DNA of 29,250 nt. Source: UBA7396 sp036172015 (lineage in GTDB: Bacteria > Patescibacteriota > Gracilibacteria > BD1-5 > UBA6164). Position 1 is the first letter of the stretch. Each line of letters opens with the position of its first letter. Positions 1 through 9,299 of this stretch are shown here, piece by piece. Under the pieces are notes generated by a model, which saw only the letters and a list, made by a program, of their open reading frames with translations, ran no database searches and had not been told where the DNA came from. The stretch covers positions 1 through 29,250 of the forward strand of contig JAVHSE010000070.1 of assembly GCA_036172015.1 (NCBI GenBank), read 5' to 3'. The position numbers and the translations under genes are program-made.

Positions 1-115
1 TCTTTTTCTTACTTTTTTCCAGTTTATATTTCATAATTTTGCAGAGGTTTCTATAGATATTATGAGAGAATATCAAATAAAATCCATGAAAAATGAAAAT
101 AATAGATCTAAGTAA
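1..115 (+). CDS. C-terminal end of an unidentified protein (partial)
   Basis: An open frame enters from the left edge (first full codon at base 2) and stops with TAA at 113-115, leaving 37 residues. The tail begins with a hydrophobic aromatic run (LFLTFFQFIFHNF) and ends in a charged segment rich in Lys, Asn and Glu. This would fit the last helix and cytoplasmic tail of a membrane protein, but the fragment is too short to assign to a family. It converges on the lipoprotein gene on the other strand, with 9 bases between their stop codons and no obvious hairpin. The frame is supported only by its openness and its sensible composition. Confidence 0.4.
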   Translation, partial: LFLTFFQFIFHNFAEVSIDIMREYQIKSMKNENNRSK

Positions 116-124
116 CAAATAAAA

Positions 125-1618
125 TTACTGAAATGTTTTTGAAAATATTTCTTCTCAATTACTTAATCTATATATTTTCAAGTAGTATCATTTTAATCAT
201 TCACTTCTTACTTCTTTTGAATAAATATAATTTTCATCTACATCAATTCATAGAACATCTCTTTTATCTTGAATAGTCATTTGTTCTGGAAAAGATCATT
301 TTTTTGTCATCACTAATGAAGCTGATCAAACTATTCCATTTACGGTTCAATAAATAAATTGTTTTTTATCTCAAGTCCAAATTTTTGCTGAAATCGATCC
401 AGGAATTTTTAAAATATTGTTTCCATTTTTTGAATCAATTAATCTACTTTCACCATATTCATAACCATAAAAATTATATAATAAATAATATCAGCTTGGA
501 GAAAATTCACTAAATGATCAGAATTTCCAGAAAGGACATTCCATATTATGAACAATATCTTCATATGTAATATTATTATTTAATTTAGTACATTTTTTAA
601 TATTTATAATATCCGTTGCTCCATATACTCATGGTAATTCAAAAGTTTTTCATGATAAAGTGACTATAATTTTATCGGTGTCTTTTGAATAATCTTTTGG
701 TCAAATATACTCAGCCTTAAAATCTCATTGAATCAAAGTAGTTCCAGTATTTTGTCTTTGTAATTCTCATGTTTTTATATTTTCATCAATTTTTTTCAGT
801 ATATTTGTAATATTTTCTTCAGAAAAAGAAGCGAAAGAATAATTATTTTTCATATAATCAAAATAAGTATCTTCGAGAGTCCATTTATTGGTATAATATT
901 CATTTTTTTTATCTGAATATTGAGAGAAATATTTTATGATACTTTTATCTATCCGTTCACATGTAATTTCACTACATTCAGTATTTTGAGATTTTGAGAT
1001 TTGATATTTATCTTTTATTTTACAAGTATGAGTATACGATTCTTCTGAAAAAAACATTTTACCACTTTCAAAATTATAATACATATGATTTGAAACTCCA
1101 CCTCATCCACAAATAGTTCATTCTCACATAGTATCAGTAAAAATAACTCATGAGTTCGTGATGGTATCTATTCATCATAGAGAAAATTGATTTTCTTTTA
1201 CATTTTCATAAAGTATTTTTCATTCTTTAAAAATGAATATTTTACATGAAGCATTTCATCACATAGCACATTCTGGTTGATTATTATTATCTCATTTTAA
1301 TGAACCATTATTTGGATCAATAACAATAATATGGTATCAATTTTTTATCTGATCTTGAACGATCGAATAACTTCATGGTTTTACATAATTATTTATTCAT
1401 TTTATTTCTTCAGAAATATCTCTATTTTCAGGAATACTTACTCCCTTATTTTGAGGAATATTCAATGGTTCCATTTTTTTCTTAACTTCTTTTGTTCATG
1501 TTTGTGTGTAATTTTCAGAGATTTCTGGAATACCTCTATTTTCAGATTTTAATTCTTCTTTTGAACATGATGAAATAAATAAAGTTAAAGTTAATATGAT
1601 GAATAATATTTTTTTCAT
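125..1618 (-). CDS. Predicted lipoprotein of unknown function
   Basis: With TGA read as Gly this is one uninterrupted frame of 497 residues (ATG at 1618, TAA at 125); under the standard code only a 105-residue piece survives. The N-terminus is a lipoprotein signal: MKK, then a hydrophobic stretch ending in a lipobox-like ISSC, with Cys18 as the predicted lipidation site. A linker rich in Glu, Lys and Asn follows (residues about 20-60). The rest is a soluble extracytoplasmic domain rich in Tyr, Lys, Asp and Gly, with several Cys residues (for example a CSEITCER segment). I recognise no enzyme family. It is divergently arranged from the DEAD-box helicase gene, with about 160 AT-rich bases between the start codons. 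The reading frame is secure; the function is unknown. Confidence 0.8.
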
Positions 1619-1780
1619 AAATACAATAAATTATATAATAAAATGCTGTACTATATATAACTATGTTTATATATTTAGCAAATTTTTTTATCTTAAAAAA
1701 AATATAAAAATGACAAAATACTTTTTTTGAATATACTAAGCTTCTTTATAAAAAGAATATATTTTTTCATTATTATAACA

Positions 1781-3010
1781 ATGTTATTTACTGATTTACA
1801 TTTAATAGAGCCTATCTTAAAAGCACTCGACAAAGAATGATATAAAAATCCTACACCTATTCAAGAGAGAGCTATTCCACATATTTTAGAGTGAAGAGAT
1901 GTCTTGGGTTCAGCTCAAACTGGAACGGGAAAAACAGCAGCTTTTGCTATTCCTACATTACAAATTTTATCAAGAGAAAAAGAAACCTCAAATGTTCCTC
2001 GTGTCATAAAGGCTCTTATTCTTACTCCAACTCGCGAACTTGCTATACAAATAGAAGAAAGTTTTACTGCATATGGAAAAAATTTATGACTCCGTCATGC
2101 GGTAATATTTGGTTGAGTTTCACAATTTTCGCAAGTAGAAAAATTAAGAAAATGAGTTGATATATTAGTGGCAACTCCTGGAAGATTGCTTGATCTGATG
2201 AATCAATGATATATAAGTTTTAAAAATTTAGAAATATTTATTCTCGATGAAGCTGATAGAATGCTAAATATGGGATTTATCAATGATGTAAAAAAAATTC
2301 TTACGAAACTTCCTGATAAAAAACAAACTTTGTTTTTTTCTGCAACGATGCCAAAAGAAATATTATGACTGGCAAATTCTATTTTAGTGAATCCAGTAAA
2401 AGTTGAGGTTGCTCCGGTTTCATCAACAGCTGATACTGTAAAACAAGCTATTTACTTTGTGAGCAAAAGTAATAAAAAATTACTGTTAATAGATTTGCTT
2501 CAAGATACTTCTCTTGCTTCCGTTCTTGTTTTTACTCGTACGAAACACTGAGCGGATAGAGTTGTAAAAGATTTAGATAAAGCTGGAATTATTGCAGAAG
2601 CCATTCATGGAAATAAATCGCAAAATGCCAGACAGAGAGCATTGAATAATTTTAAGTCAAAGCAAACAAGAGTACTCATTGCTACTGATATTGCAGCAAG
2701 ATGAATTGATGTAGATGATTTATCACATGTTATAAACTATGAATTACCAAATGAATCAGAAACCTATGTGCATCGTATTGGTCGTACCGGAAGAGCTGGA
2801 CTCAATGGTACGGCACTTTCATTTTGCGAACAAGAAGAAAATGAATATTTACAAGATATTCAAAAACTTATTTGAAGAACTATTGATGTTATAGAAGATC
2901 ATCCATATGCTATAAAAATCCTTCCAACAACAAAAGCTCAATCACATAAATCTTCCTCTTTTTCTCAAAAACAATTTTCTCCAGTAAGAAGAAAAAGTTT
3001 CAGAAGGTAA
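1781..3010 (+). CDS. DEAD-box ATP-dependent RNA helicase (RhlE-like)
   Basis: This 409-residue protein unwinds short RNA duplexes with ATP, as in ribosome assembly or RNA turnover. All core motifs are visible: Q motif GYKNPTPIQ (about residues 20-28), Walker A AQTGTGKT (about 46), PTRELA, GG, TPGR, DEAD (about 155), SAT (about 188), ARGID and HRIGRTGR (about 332). The C-terminal tail is short and basic (VRRKSFRR), as in the RhlE/CsdA-type group, and there is no extra RNA-binding domain. TGA encodes the Gly of the Q motif, the second Gly of the GG motif (FGGVSQ) and the Gly of ARGID, so the gene needs code 25. The ATG at 1781 is the first in frame and gives the usual short N-terminus. The stop codon lies inside the hairpin shared with the next, convergent gene. 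Confidence 0.95.
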
Positions 3011-3039
3011 AACTATATTTATGATAAATATAGTTTTTT
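3009..3039. terminator. Bidirectional terminator hairpin
   Basis: A perfect 13-bp stem (3009-3021 with 3025-3037) around a 3-base loop is followed by a T run on the + strand and preceded by an A run, so it can serve both directions. It overlaps the helicase stop codon (3008-3010), and the stop codon of the convergent gene (3019-3021) lies in the 5' arm. Confidence 0.8.
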
Positions 3040-3807
3040 CTCATCTATATAGGTATTTTTTAAAATTTCTTCATTATTTTTTATTTCACCTTTTTTTACT
3101 TGTTCTTGAAAATTTTTCGTAAAATCTTTTGCTCTATAGTTTTTATCTCAATTATATATTCATACCATATTTCAAATATCATTTTTTCATGATAAAAATA
3201 AACTAAAATATTTTCAAAAAACAGAAGTAATATTTTTATGAAGTTCTTGATATATAACTTTTTCTTTCTCAAAATTGGCCATATTTATTGATATGATTCA
3301 ATCGGTATGAAGTATCTTTTTGCATTTTTCAAAGAAATCAATATGAATAAGATTATTGGGAATTTTAGAATCTCACCCATAACAATCTATGAGAATAGAG
3401 TCATATTTATCGTCATTTCTTTGAAATAACACATCTAAAATATCAAAAGCATCTCAGATGATCAGATCCTTATTTTGTATGTGAAATATATCTTGAGAAA
3501 TTTGTATCATACTCGGATCAATATCGACTCAAGTAATATGAATATTTTGAATATGGTCCTCTAAAAATTTAGCAAAAGTTCAGCCTCACATTCATAAAAT
3601 TAAAACATGTTTTGGTATTTTTTTTATAAAACTTCCAAGTAAACATTTATTGATATATGGACAATAACTTGTTCGTTCTTGTATATTGTACCAAGAATAA
3701 ATAATTTTTTTTCATCATGCTGTTTGAATACTCACTAAAGTTTCTCACCAAATGGTTTCTACTTCAATTGGAACTTGATAAAAATTTGAATGATAGAATT
3801 TTTTCAT
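3019..3807 (-). CDS. Spermidine-synthase-like (SAM-fold) protein
   Basis: This 262-residue protein has the Rossmann-type fold of the spermidine synthase / methyltransferase superfamily. The nucleotide-binding loop reads VLILGMGGGTFAKFLE (residues about 68-83). It is followed by the acidic end of strand 2 (GVDIDPSMI), an ICDAFDIL segment and YDSILIDCYG, the strand-4 region that in spermidine synthases carries the catalytic acid. A helix with FFEKCKKIL and a GIISINMANF strand complete the core. The N-terminal sheet region is shorter than in bona fide SpeE, so true aminopropyl transfer is uncertain; many such stand-alone proteins have unknown substrates. The gene converges on the helicase and shares its terminator. 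It is followed upstream (in its own direction) by a GIY-YIG gene on the same strand. Confidence 0.75.
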
Positions 3808-3844
3808 AGGTATATAAATAAATATTTTGTAAAAATCGAAAAAA

Positions 3845-4090
3845 TTACTTTGTTTTTATAAGAGATATTTTTTGTTTTTTTGTGAGTTTTTTAATTCTTA
3901 TTTCTTCTTTAGAAGCGAGACTTCTATTTTCAAATTCTTTCCAATACACCAGTTCTACTGGTCGTCTCGAAGCAGTGTATTTTGCTCATAAATGAGATGA
4001 ATTATGTTCCGTGATTCGACGATTGAGATCAGTAGTGATTCCAGTATAGAGACTTTTGTCAGAACATTCTAAAATATAAATATAATACAT
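3845..4090 (-). CDS. GIY-YIG domain protein (UPF0213/YhbQ-like)
   Basis: A small 81-residue protein that is essentially a lone GIY-YIG nuclease domain. It starts MYYIYILECSDKSLYTGIT, giving the two YI/YTGIT strands, then the catalytic Arg in DLNRRITEHN, a GAKYTASRRPVELVYW segment and a conserved Glu in the helix that follows (KEEIRIKKL). The size and motif order match the UPF0213 group of short GIY-YIG proteins, whose biological role is poorly defined (DNA processing is presumed). The one TGA in the gene encodes the Gly of HLGAKYTA. It lies 37 bases upstream of the spermidine-synthase-like start codon on the same strand, so the two may be cotranscribed. Confidence 0.88.
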
Positions 4091-4177
4091 ATATGAAAAT
4101 AAATACTACGAGCAATATATTTGCAAAAATTAAAAAATATATAGTATAGAGATACTTTGATTTTTTAATTTTTTATT

Positions 4178-4768
4178 ATGAAAAAATATTTTTACATTAT
4201 TATTTGAATCACTTATTTTTTATCACTCTATATTTTAAAAGAATGATTTATAAATAAAGGAGTCACTCAATTTATTAACACATACCTTTCTTTAGAAAAA
4301 ATATATTATGTGTCTTATATTTTCGTTGTTATTTTTATACTCAATAATATTATAAATTCAATATTTAATAAAATCCAAAAAAAAGAAGAAAAAAAATCAG
4401 TTTCTAAACACATACTTCCGATTTTGAGAAAAATCATTCATATATTTGTATGGATAATAGGATTTATAACGATTATATCTAATTTATGATATAATGTATG
4501 AGCACTTTTAACTGGTGCTGGAATAGGATGAATTGCTCTTGCTCTCGCGAGTCAAAAAACAGTCGCAAACATATTTTGAGCTGTAAATGTTCTCATTAAT
4601 AGACCATTCGAGCTTTGAGACAGAGTAAAAATATGAAACTTTGAATGAATAGTAGAAGATATTTGAGTGATTTATCTCAAAGTAAGAAATGAAAAATGAC
4701 ATCAAATTATGATTCCAAATGAAATTATTACAACTTCGGTTGTTGAAAATTTTTCTAATACCAAATAA
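4178..4768 (+). CDS. mscS: Short MscS-type mechanosensitive channel
   Basis: This 196-residue integral membrane protein has two N-terminal hydrophobic helices (about residues 3-18 and 44-62), another at about 86-103, and the MscS pore-helix segment rich in Gly and Ala (GALLTGAGIGGIALALASQK, about 107-126). A typical MscS beta domain follows: NIFGAVNVLINRPFELGDRV, EGIVEDIGV and MIPNEIITTSVVENFS. MscS proteins release osmolytes when membrane tension rises. The frame stops straight after the beta domain, so the usual C-terminal alpha/beta vestibule domain is missing (E. coli MscS has 286 residues). Several pore-helix and beta-domain glycines are TGA. Its stop is 2 bases before the start of the nuclease gene, so the two are probably translationally coupled. 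It may be a naturally short channel or a C-terminal truncation. Confidence 0.88.
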
Positions 4769-4770
4769 TT

Positions 4771-5148
4771 ATGACTTTTGATTTGAAAGAAATATTTTTT
4801 CTCATTATTTGACTTATTATTTGAATTTTGATTTGAAAAATCATCAAATACAAAACTCTTAAAAAGCAAAGAGCTCTCTCAATTAAAAAATCAAAGTCAG
4901 TAATACTGTGAGAAGTATATGAAAAAGTTCTTCCATTTCTTCCAAATTTTCCTTATTCTCCTCGTGATATGACTTTTGTTTGAAAAGGAATTGATTATAT
5001 CATTTTTGATGGACTGAGTAATGGAGATTTAAAAAAAATAGTATTTCTTGAAGTGAAAAGTGGAACTTCAAAACTCAATCAAAATGAAAAAATGATCAGA
5101 GATGTTATTTATAAAGAACAGATTGAATATAAAGAATATAAAATATAA
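4771..5148 (+). CDS. Holliday-junction-resolvase-related endonuclease, membrane-anchored
   Basis: A 125-residue protein with an N-terminal hydrophobic segment (about residues 7-24, interrupted by several TGA-encoded Gly), a basic patch, and then a domain resembling the family of endonucleases related to archaeal Holliday junction resolvases (PF10107-like). The supporting stretch is YEKVLPFLPNFPYSPRDM, then FVGKGIDYIIFDGL and IVFLEVKSGTSKLNQNEKMI. This gives the acidic residue plus E-x-K pattern (FLEVKSG) of PD-(D/E)XK nucleases. A membrane-anchored nuclease of this type could act on incoming DNA or in recombination, but that is inference. It follows the MscS gene with a 2-base gap and ends in a strong terminator, so the pair forms a two-gene unit. 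Confidence 0.8.
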
Positions 5149-5149
5149 A

Positions 5150-5175
5150 AAAGGGCCCTCGAAAGGGCTCTTTTT
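5150..5175 (+). terminator. Rho-independent terminator
   Basis: A GC-richer hairpin (arms AGGGCCCT and AGGGCTCT, one G-T pair, CGAA tetraloop) is followed by TTTTT, 2 bases after the nuclease stop codon. It is one of the few GC-rich spots in the window. Confidence 0.9.
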
Positions 5176-5336
5176 ATGAATAACTCATGTTATCCATCAC
5201 CAGTAGGAATTACTACATTGATATTTTCCCACATATCGTACTCCTATAAATAGTTGAAAAAAGTTCACATCACATACCTGTATGCATAAATGAGGAACAT
5301 TTATAGTATATATGAAATATCTATTTGTCAAATTTT

Positions 5337-6062
5337 TTAATCTCTCATTTTAGCCAGAAGTCTTAAAATTTCTAAATACAACCAGACTAAAGTAACCAAA
5401 AGCCCAAAAGCAGCATACCATTCCATATATTTTGGAGCTTTTGCTTCAACTCCATTTTCAATAAAATCAAAATCTAATACTAAATTGAGTGCAGCTATAA
5501 TCACAATAACGATACTAATAATAATACCTAAAATTCATCCTGTTTCATGAATAAATCAAATATTATACAGTCCTGTTACAGAACCAAATAATGAAATAAG
5601 ATATATAAAAGCAATTCATCCGGTAGCAGCGACTACTCATAATTTAAAATTTTCAGTTGGTTTAATAATTTTTGTTTGATATAAAATCAACATACTCAGA
5701 AATACTCAAAAAGTTAAACTTACGGCTTGAATAATAATTCCAGGGTAACTAGCTTCAAACATCAAAGAAATTACTCAAATAAATATTCATTCAATACAAG
5801 CATAAATTGGTGCTAATATTGGAGCTAAAGTTTTTTTAAATATAATAATAAAACCTAAAATTAAATTTACTATTACAATAGGAATCATAAATGGGAGAAA
5901 TAAACTCGCATAGTTCCAAACTCAAACAGCAAATAACACTACCAGTCCAAGTAAAATATATGACTTATTGGTTGTTCATTCCAAAGTCATTACTTCGCTA
6001 TATTCTCAAGTAAATCATTCAAAAGTTTCAGCTTTTAGTGCTGGATTTCCACTTTTATACAT
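5337..6062 (-). CDS. Bax inhibitor-1 / YccA family membrane protein
   Basis: This 241-residue polytopic membrane protein has about seven hydrophobic helices. The N-terminus (GNPALK...FEGFTGEYSEVMTLEG) matches the bacterial Bax-inhibitor-1-like group (PF12811 type). The middle has PILAPIYACIEGIFIGVIS, the family's conserved helix with an acidic residue. The C-terminus has ALNLVLDFDFIENGVE followed by APKYMEWYAAFGLLVTLVWLYLEILRLL, the family's hallmark with paired acidic residues implicated in pH-dependent cation leak. The bacterial role is not settled; related YccA modulates the FtsH protease in E. coli. The gene has a consensus-like promoter just upstream that lies inside the end of polA. It ends without a clear hairpin, about 160 bases from the nuclease terminator. 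Confidence 0.9.
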
Positions 6063-6093
6063 GCTTTTATAATTAAAAAATAAATAAACAATT

Positions 6094-6124
6094 ATTATAT
6101 TATAGACCAAGTGTCATTTGTCAA
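6094..6124 (-). promoter_or_regulatory. Putative promoter of the Bax-inhibitor-family gene
   Basis: On the minus strand a perfect TTGACA (6124-6119) is followed by overlapping TATAAT-type boxes (6104-6099 and 6099-6094; spacers 14 and 19, with an off-consensus TAATAT at 16). The start codon lies about 30 bases further on. The -35 box lies within the last codons of polA. Confidence 0.5.
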
Positions 6125-7362
6125 CAAGTATCACTACTTTTTCCTTGACTTTTATTTTTATTTTGAGACTCTAAAAACATTTCTATGATTTCTAAATCAT
6201 ATTTTATGTTATGACCTATTATTTCACTATCAAGTCAAAATATATAATGCATAAAATCTTTTAATTTTTGAGTTTCAATTTTTTCCCCCTCGTGAAGATG
6301 ATTTATATAAAAAATATTTTCGTCATCTAAATAAATACTGACTCATACGAGTTGAGCTTCTATGACATTGAGGGATGTTGTTTCCGTATCAAAAAATATT
6401 TTTTTATATTTTGTGAGAGTATTTTTTAGTTTGTCTAATTGTTCATTATTTGAAATAATTTGTACTTTTAGATGAAGATCTTTCCAAGTTTTGAGGTTTT
6501 TTTCTTCACTGTATAAAGAATGAAATTCATATTTTTTAAATAACTCTTTTACTTCATTATTTAATAGAGTCTCTTTTTTAAAGATAAAATTTTCTAAATA
6601 AAAATTATCTATTACAATATCTTTTTTTATAGTTGCTAGTTTTTTTGATAAAAAAGCCATTTCTTTTCATTTTTTTAATTTTTCAAGAGTTTTTCCTGTG
6701 AGAATAAAATCCTCATTCTCAATATTATGAAATATATCTTCAATGGTTCCATAAGCATGTATTAAATCAACTGCTTTTTTTGGTCAAAATCATTCTACTC
6801 ATGGAATATTATCAGAACTATCTCATACAATAGCTAGATAATCAATAATATATTCTGGGTTTACATCAAATTTTGTTTTCGCCAGTTCATAATCATACAC
6901 CTTTCCTTTCATGGTATCATAAATTTTTACATTTTTTTTACATAAACTGTAGAGATCTTTATCTCATGAAAGTATATAAATATCATTATTTTGATCTTGT
7001 CATAAACTGGTTGCTAAAGTTCCAATAACATCATCAGCTTCACATCCAGAAATTTCAATTATTTCGAATCACATTTTTGAAATCATATCTTCAATCAGAC
7101 TCATTTGAGTTCTCAAATTATCAGGCATTCTATCTCTGGTAGCTTTATAATCGGCATATATTTCATGACGAAAATTATCTCATCTTGCATCTTTGATAAA
7201 TACTAAATAATCAGGGTTTTCTTTCGTGAGTTGTCATATAAAAAACTTTGCCATTCCAAACACAGCATTAATAAATAGTCCATCTTTGGTTTTAAATTCT
7301 GGTATAGCAAAAAACATACGATATATAAAGCTATTTCAGTCTATTAAATAAATTTTTTTCAT
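6100..7362 (-). CDS. polA: Truncated DNA polymerase I: 5'-nuclease plus partial 3'-5' exonuclease
   Basis: This 420-residue protein begins as a full PolA 5'-3' nuclease: LIDGNSFIYR (catalytic Asp8), the NFRHEIYADYKATR arch, CEADDVIGT, LSGDKDLYSL, and the helix-three-turn-helix GDSSDNIPGVEGFGPKKA. A linker follows, then the start of a 3'-5' exonuclease domain with Exo I (FFDTETTSL, near residue 328) and Exo II (IIGHNIKYDLEII). Soon after comes a polar tail and TAA. Exo III and the entire polymerase domain are missing (family length is about 850-930 residues). The downstream gene is unrelated, so the polymerase part is not simply next door. The product could still remove RNA primers and flaps; whether the exonuclease works without motif III is doubtful. 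TGA encodes many invariant glycines, including several in the helix-three-turn-helix. Confidence 0.88.
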
Positions 7363-7436
7363 TTTGAAAATATTACATTCTAATTATACTTCAGATTATA
7401 TTTAAAAATAACAAATTACAAATTAACAATTAAATT

Positions 7437-8030
7437 ATGAATATATTTGCAAAAATAATAATTACCACTGATAATAATATAAAAAATGCTATTATAGAAA
7501 GACTCAGTCTTAAGCAAAAAGAAATTATAAATGATTTGGAAATATTTATAAAAACAACCGAAGATGAAAATATAGTCCTTATTTTTTCACCAAATAAAGA
7601 TTTTGAAAAAGTAATACATTATGCAAAAGATAACTATGAAATAATTAAAATACTCAATGTATGAAATAGTATCGCACTTTGAGATTTAGATATGATTTCA
7701 TGAGATGTCATTATTCCAAATACCATAATAAATGAAAAAAATGAAGCAGTATTTTTTGATTCACTAATTGAAAAAAATTATGATTTAAAAAAATTTGGAC
7801 TCATTTTAAACGGTATTTGTTTTAGTAAAGAAACTGAGTTTAAAGATAAAGAAGGAGTTCTTGATTTACATAAAGAATATATCGGTGAGATACTTGATGA
7901 TGAGGCTTTTTTATTTGCCAAAGAATTAGAAAAAAATCATTTCATTTCTCTCTCAGTGATAATAAAAATTATTTCAAAAGAAGTGGAATATATAGAAAAT
8001 GGAGTGGATATTTTAGAATTGATGATATAG
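7437..8030 (+). CDS. Unidentified protein, possibly nucleoside-phosphorylase-fold
   Basis: This 197-residue frame (ATG 7437, TAG 8028-8030) is soluble, acidic and rich in Ile, Glu and Lys, with no signal peptide or membrane segment. I do not recognise it with confidence. The segment GNSIALGDLDMISGDVIIPN and the later DDEAFLFAKELEKNHFISL resemble, in order and spacing, the GD-x-x-IP and D-M-E-x-x-x-x-A regions of 5'-methylthioadenosine nucleosidase / purine nucleoside phosphorylase proteins. The N-terminal half, however, lacks the phosphate- or purine-binding loops expected for an active enzyme. It would be a diverged member at best. It diverges from polA with a 74-base gap and ends at a long symmetric hairpin shared with the convergent cell-surface gene. 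It is one of only two genes here ending in TAG. Confidence 0.7.
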
Positions 8031-8040
8031 ATTTTTGAGC

Positions 8041-8077
8041 ATCAAAAAAGTAAGATTTTAAATCTTACTTTTTTGAT
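8041..8077. terminator. Bidirectional terminator, 18-bp perfect stem
   Basis: The arms 8041-8058 and 8060-8077 are exact inverse complements around a single base (a slightly larger loop in practice), with A and T runs on the two sides. It sits between two convergent genes and can end both transcripts. Confidence 0.85.
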
Positions 8078-8091
8078 TCTTTTTATACAAA

Positions 8092-9087
8092 TTACATTTT
8101 AATATTTTTTCTTCTGACCATAAATACAAAGAGAGTAAGAATAAAAGTTACAATTATCAATACATTTGTTTGTGTTCCAGTATCAGGAGTAGTAGTAGCT
8201 TTCATAGCAAGTTCTTCAGTACTGACTCAACTTGAAGATGTTGGTTCTGTAAGAGTAGTATTAGTAGGATTCATTTCAGTAGTTATTGGAGTTTCATTCG
8301 TTGGATTTACATCTGTGGAAGGAGTTACTATTGGAGTCGCTACTGTAAATTCAGGAGTGGTAAAATCATATAAAGCATTATTTACTTCTATATCTTTATT
8401 TGACGAATCTTTTAATGCTAAAATAGCAATGTAATCTTTTTTAGATTGAAGTGAATGTATCATTTTTATATTTAAATTTTTTCCATCTAAAACCATAGTT
8501 TCAACTTTTGATTCTAAAAACATTTTGAAATCAAAAGTAGTAATACTGAGTTCTTTATTTACATAGGCTACTATTTTTTTTGGATTACTCGCATCTATAT
8601 ATTCAATAGAAGTTTCTGTTTGAGAAACATTTGAGTTTAAAATTTTTGTTTTATCTCAAGAAAGATTAAAATCTATACTGGTATCGAGTCATTCTCAAAC
8701 AGAAACAAGACTATAACTAGAACCATCTACTAATTCAGAATTTAATTCGATCACAATTTTTTTAGCACTATCTAAATCTTTATTTACAGATGAAACTCAT
8801 ATATCTTCTAAAATTTTTACTTCAGAATCTTTTGATATACCATCTATTGATTCTGATATTTTTAAAGATAAACTTTTATCATCTACAAAATCAATTCATT
8901 CAATTTTTAATATATTCAGAGTTCCAGAATTTGTATCCTGTATTGTTTTTGTTATAGGAGTTATTTCACTTCCAGTTCATAGAGATGAATCGATCGCTCC
9001 AGTGGCAATTATTCAAGTAGCATAAGAATAATTTAGAGTCAGGAATGTTAATACTAAAATAGCAAAGATTTTTTTTCAGTTTTTCAT
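8092..9087 (-). CDS. Exported surface protein with a C-terminal sorting-like tail
   Basis: This 331-residue protein has an N-terminal signal peptide (MKNGKKIFAILVLTFLTLNYSYA, cleavage likely after about residue 23). An extracellular region follows with repeated beta-type segments rich in Ser, Thr, Asp, Ile and Val (residues about 25-220). Next comes a Pro/Thr/Ser-rich linker (about 225-290, with TPIVTPS, NPTNET and TEPTSSS elements). The C-terminus has PDTGTQTN, a hydrophobic helix (VLIIVTFILTLFVFMV) and a final basic RRKNIKM. That tail order (motif, helix, positive charge) is the arrangement of cell-wall or cell-surface sorting signals, with PDTGT in place of LPXTG. The substrate of the protein is unknown. 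It ends at the hairpin shared with the previous gene and lies just beyond the insertion-sequence remnant. Confidence 0.85.
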
Positions 9088-9203
9088 AAAAAATAATTAA
9101 TATATAAAATAATGTACATTCAGTTTATCATAAAAATATTACAAAGTCAAAATATTTAGGCTCTTTTGTAGAAAAAATAATTAAAATGTCGTAAAAGATA
9201 AAA

Positions 9204-9237
9204 AAAGTTAAAATATAAAATAATAAATTTTAACTTT
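9204..9237 (-). terminator. Terminator hairpin downstream of the IS
   Basis: The 11-bp arms 9204-9214 and 9227-9237 enclose a 12-base AT loop. On the minus strand the stem is followed by a run of T, so it would stop transcription leaving the insertion sequence before the surface-protein gene. Confidence 0.6.
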
Positions 9238-9251
9238 AAATGTACCAACTC

Positions 9252-9273
9252 ATCAGGTTATGTAGTAAATTTT
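9252..9273 (+). repeat. Terminal inverted repeat of the IS (left in window)
   Basis: ATCAGGTTATGTAGTAAATT and the next two bases are inversely repeated at 9899-9920 with three mismatches. Confidence 0.75.
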
Positions 9274-9299
9274 CATAAAATTACTAAGGTCTGGAAATA

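Noticed and set aside
1891..2160. An 89-residue plus-strand ORF in the helicase region
   Set aside because: Wrong frame relative to the helicase motifs; it arises because TGA splits the true frame.
6060..6130. polA might continue by frameshift into the frame of the Bax-inhibitor gene
   Set aside because: The shifted frame is open into that gene, but the residues there do not resemble Exo III or a polymerase domain, and the downstream gene has its own normal N-terminus and promoter.
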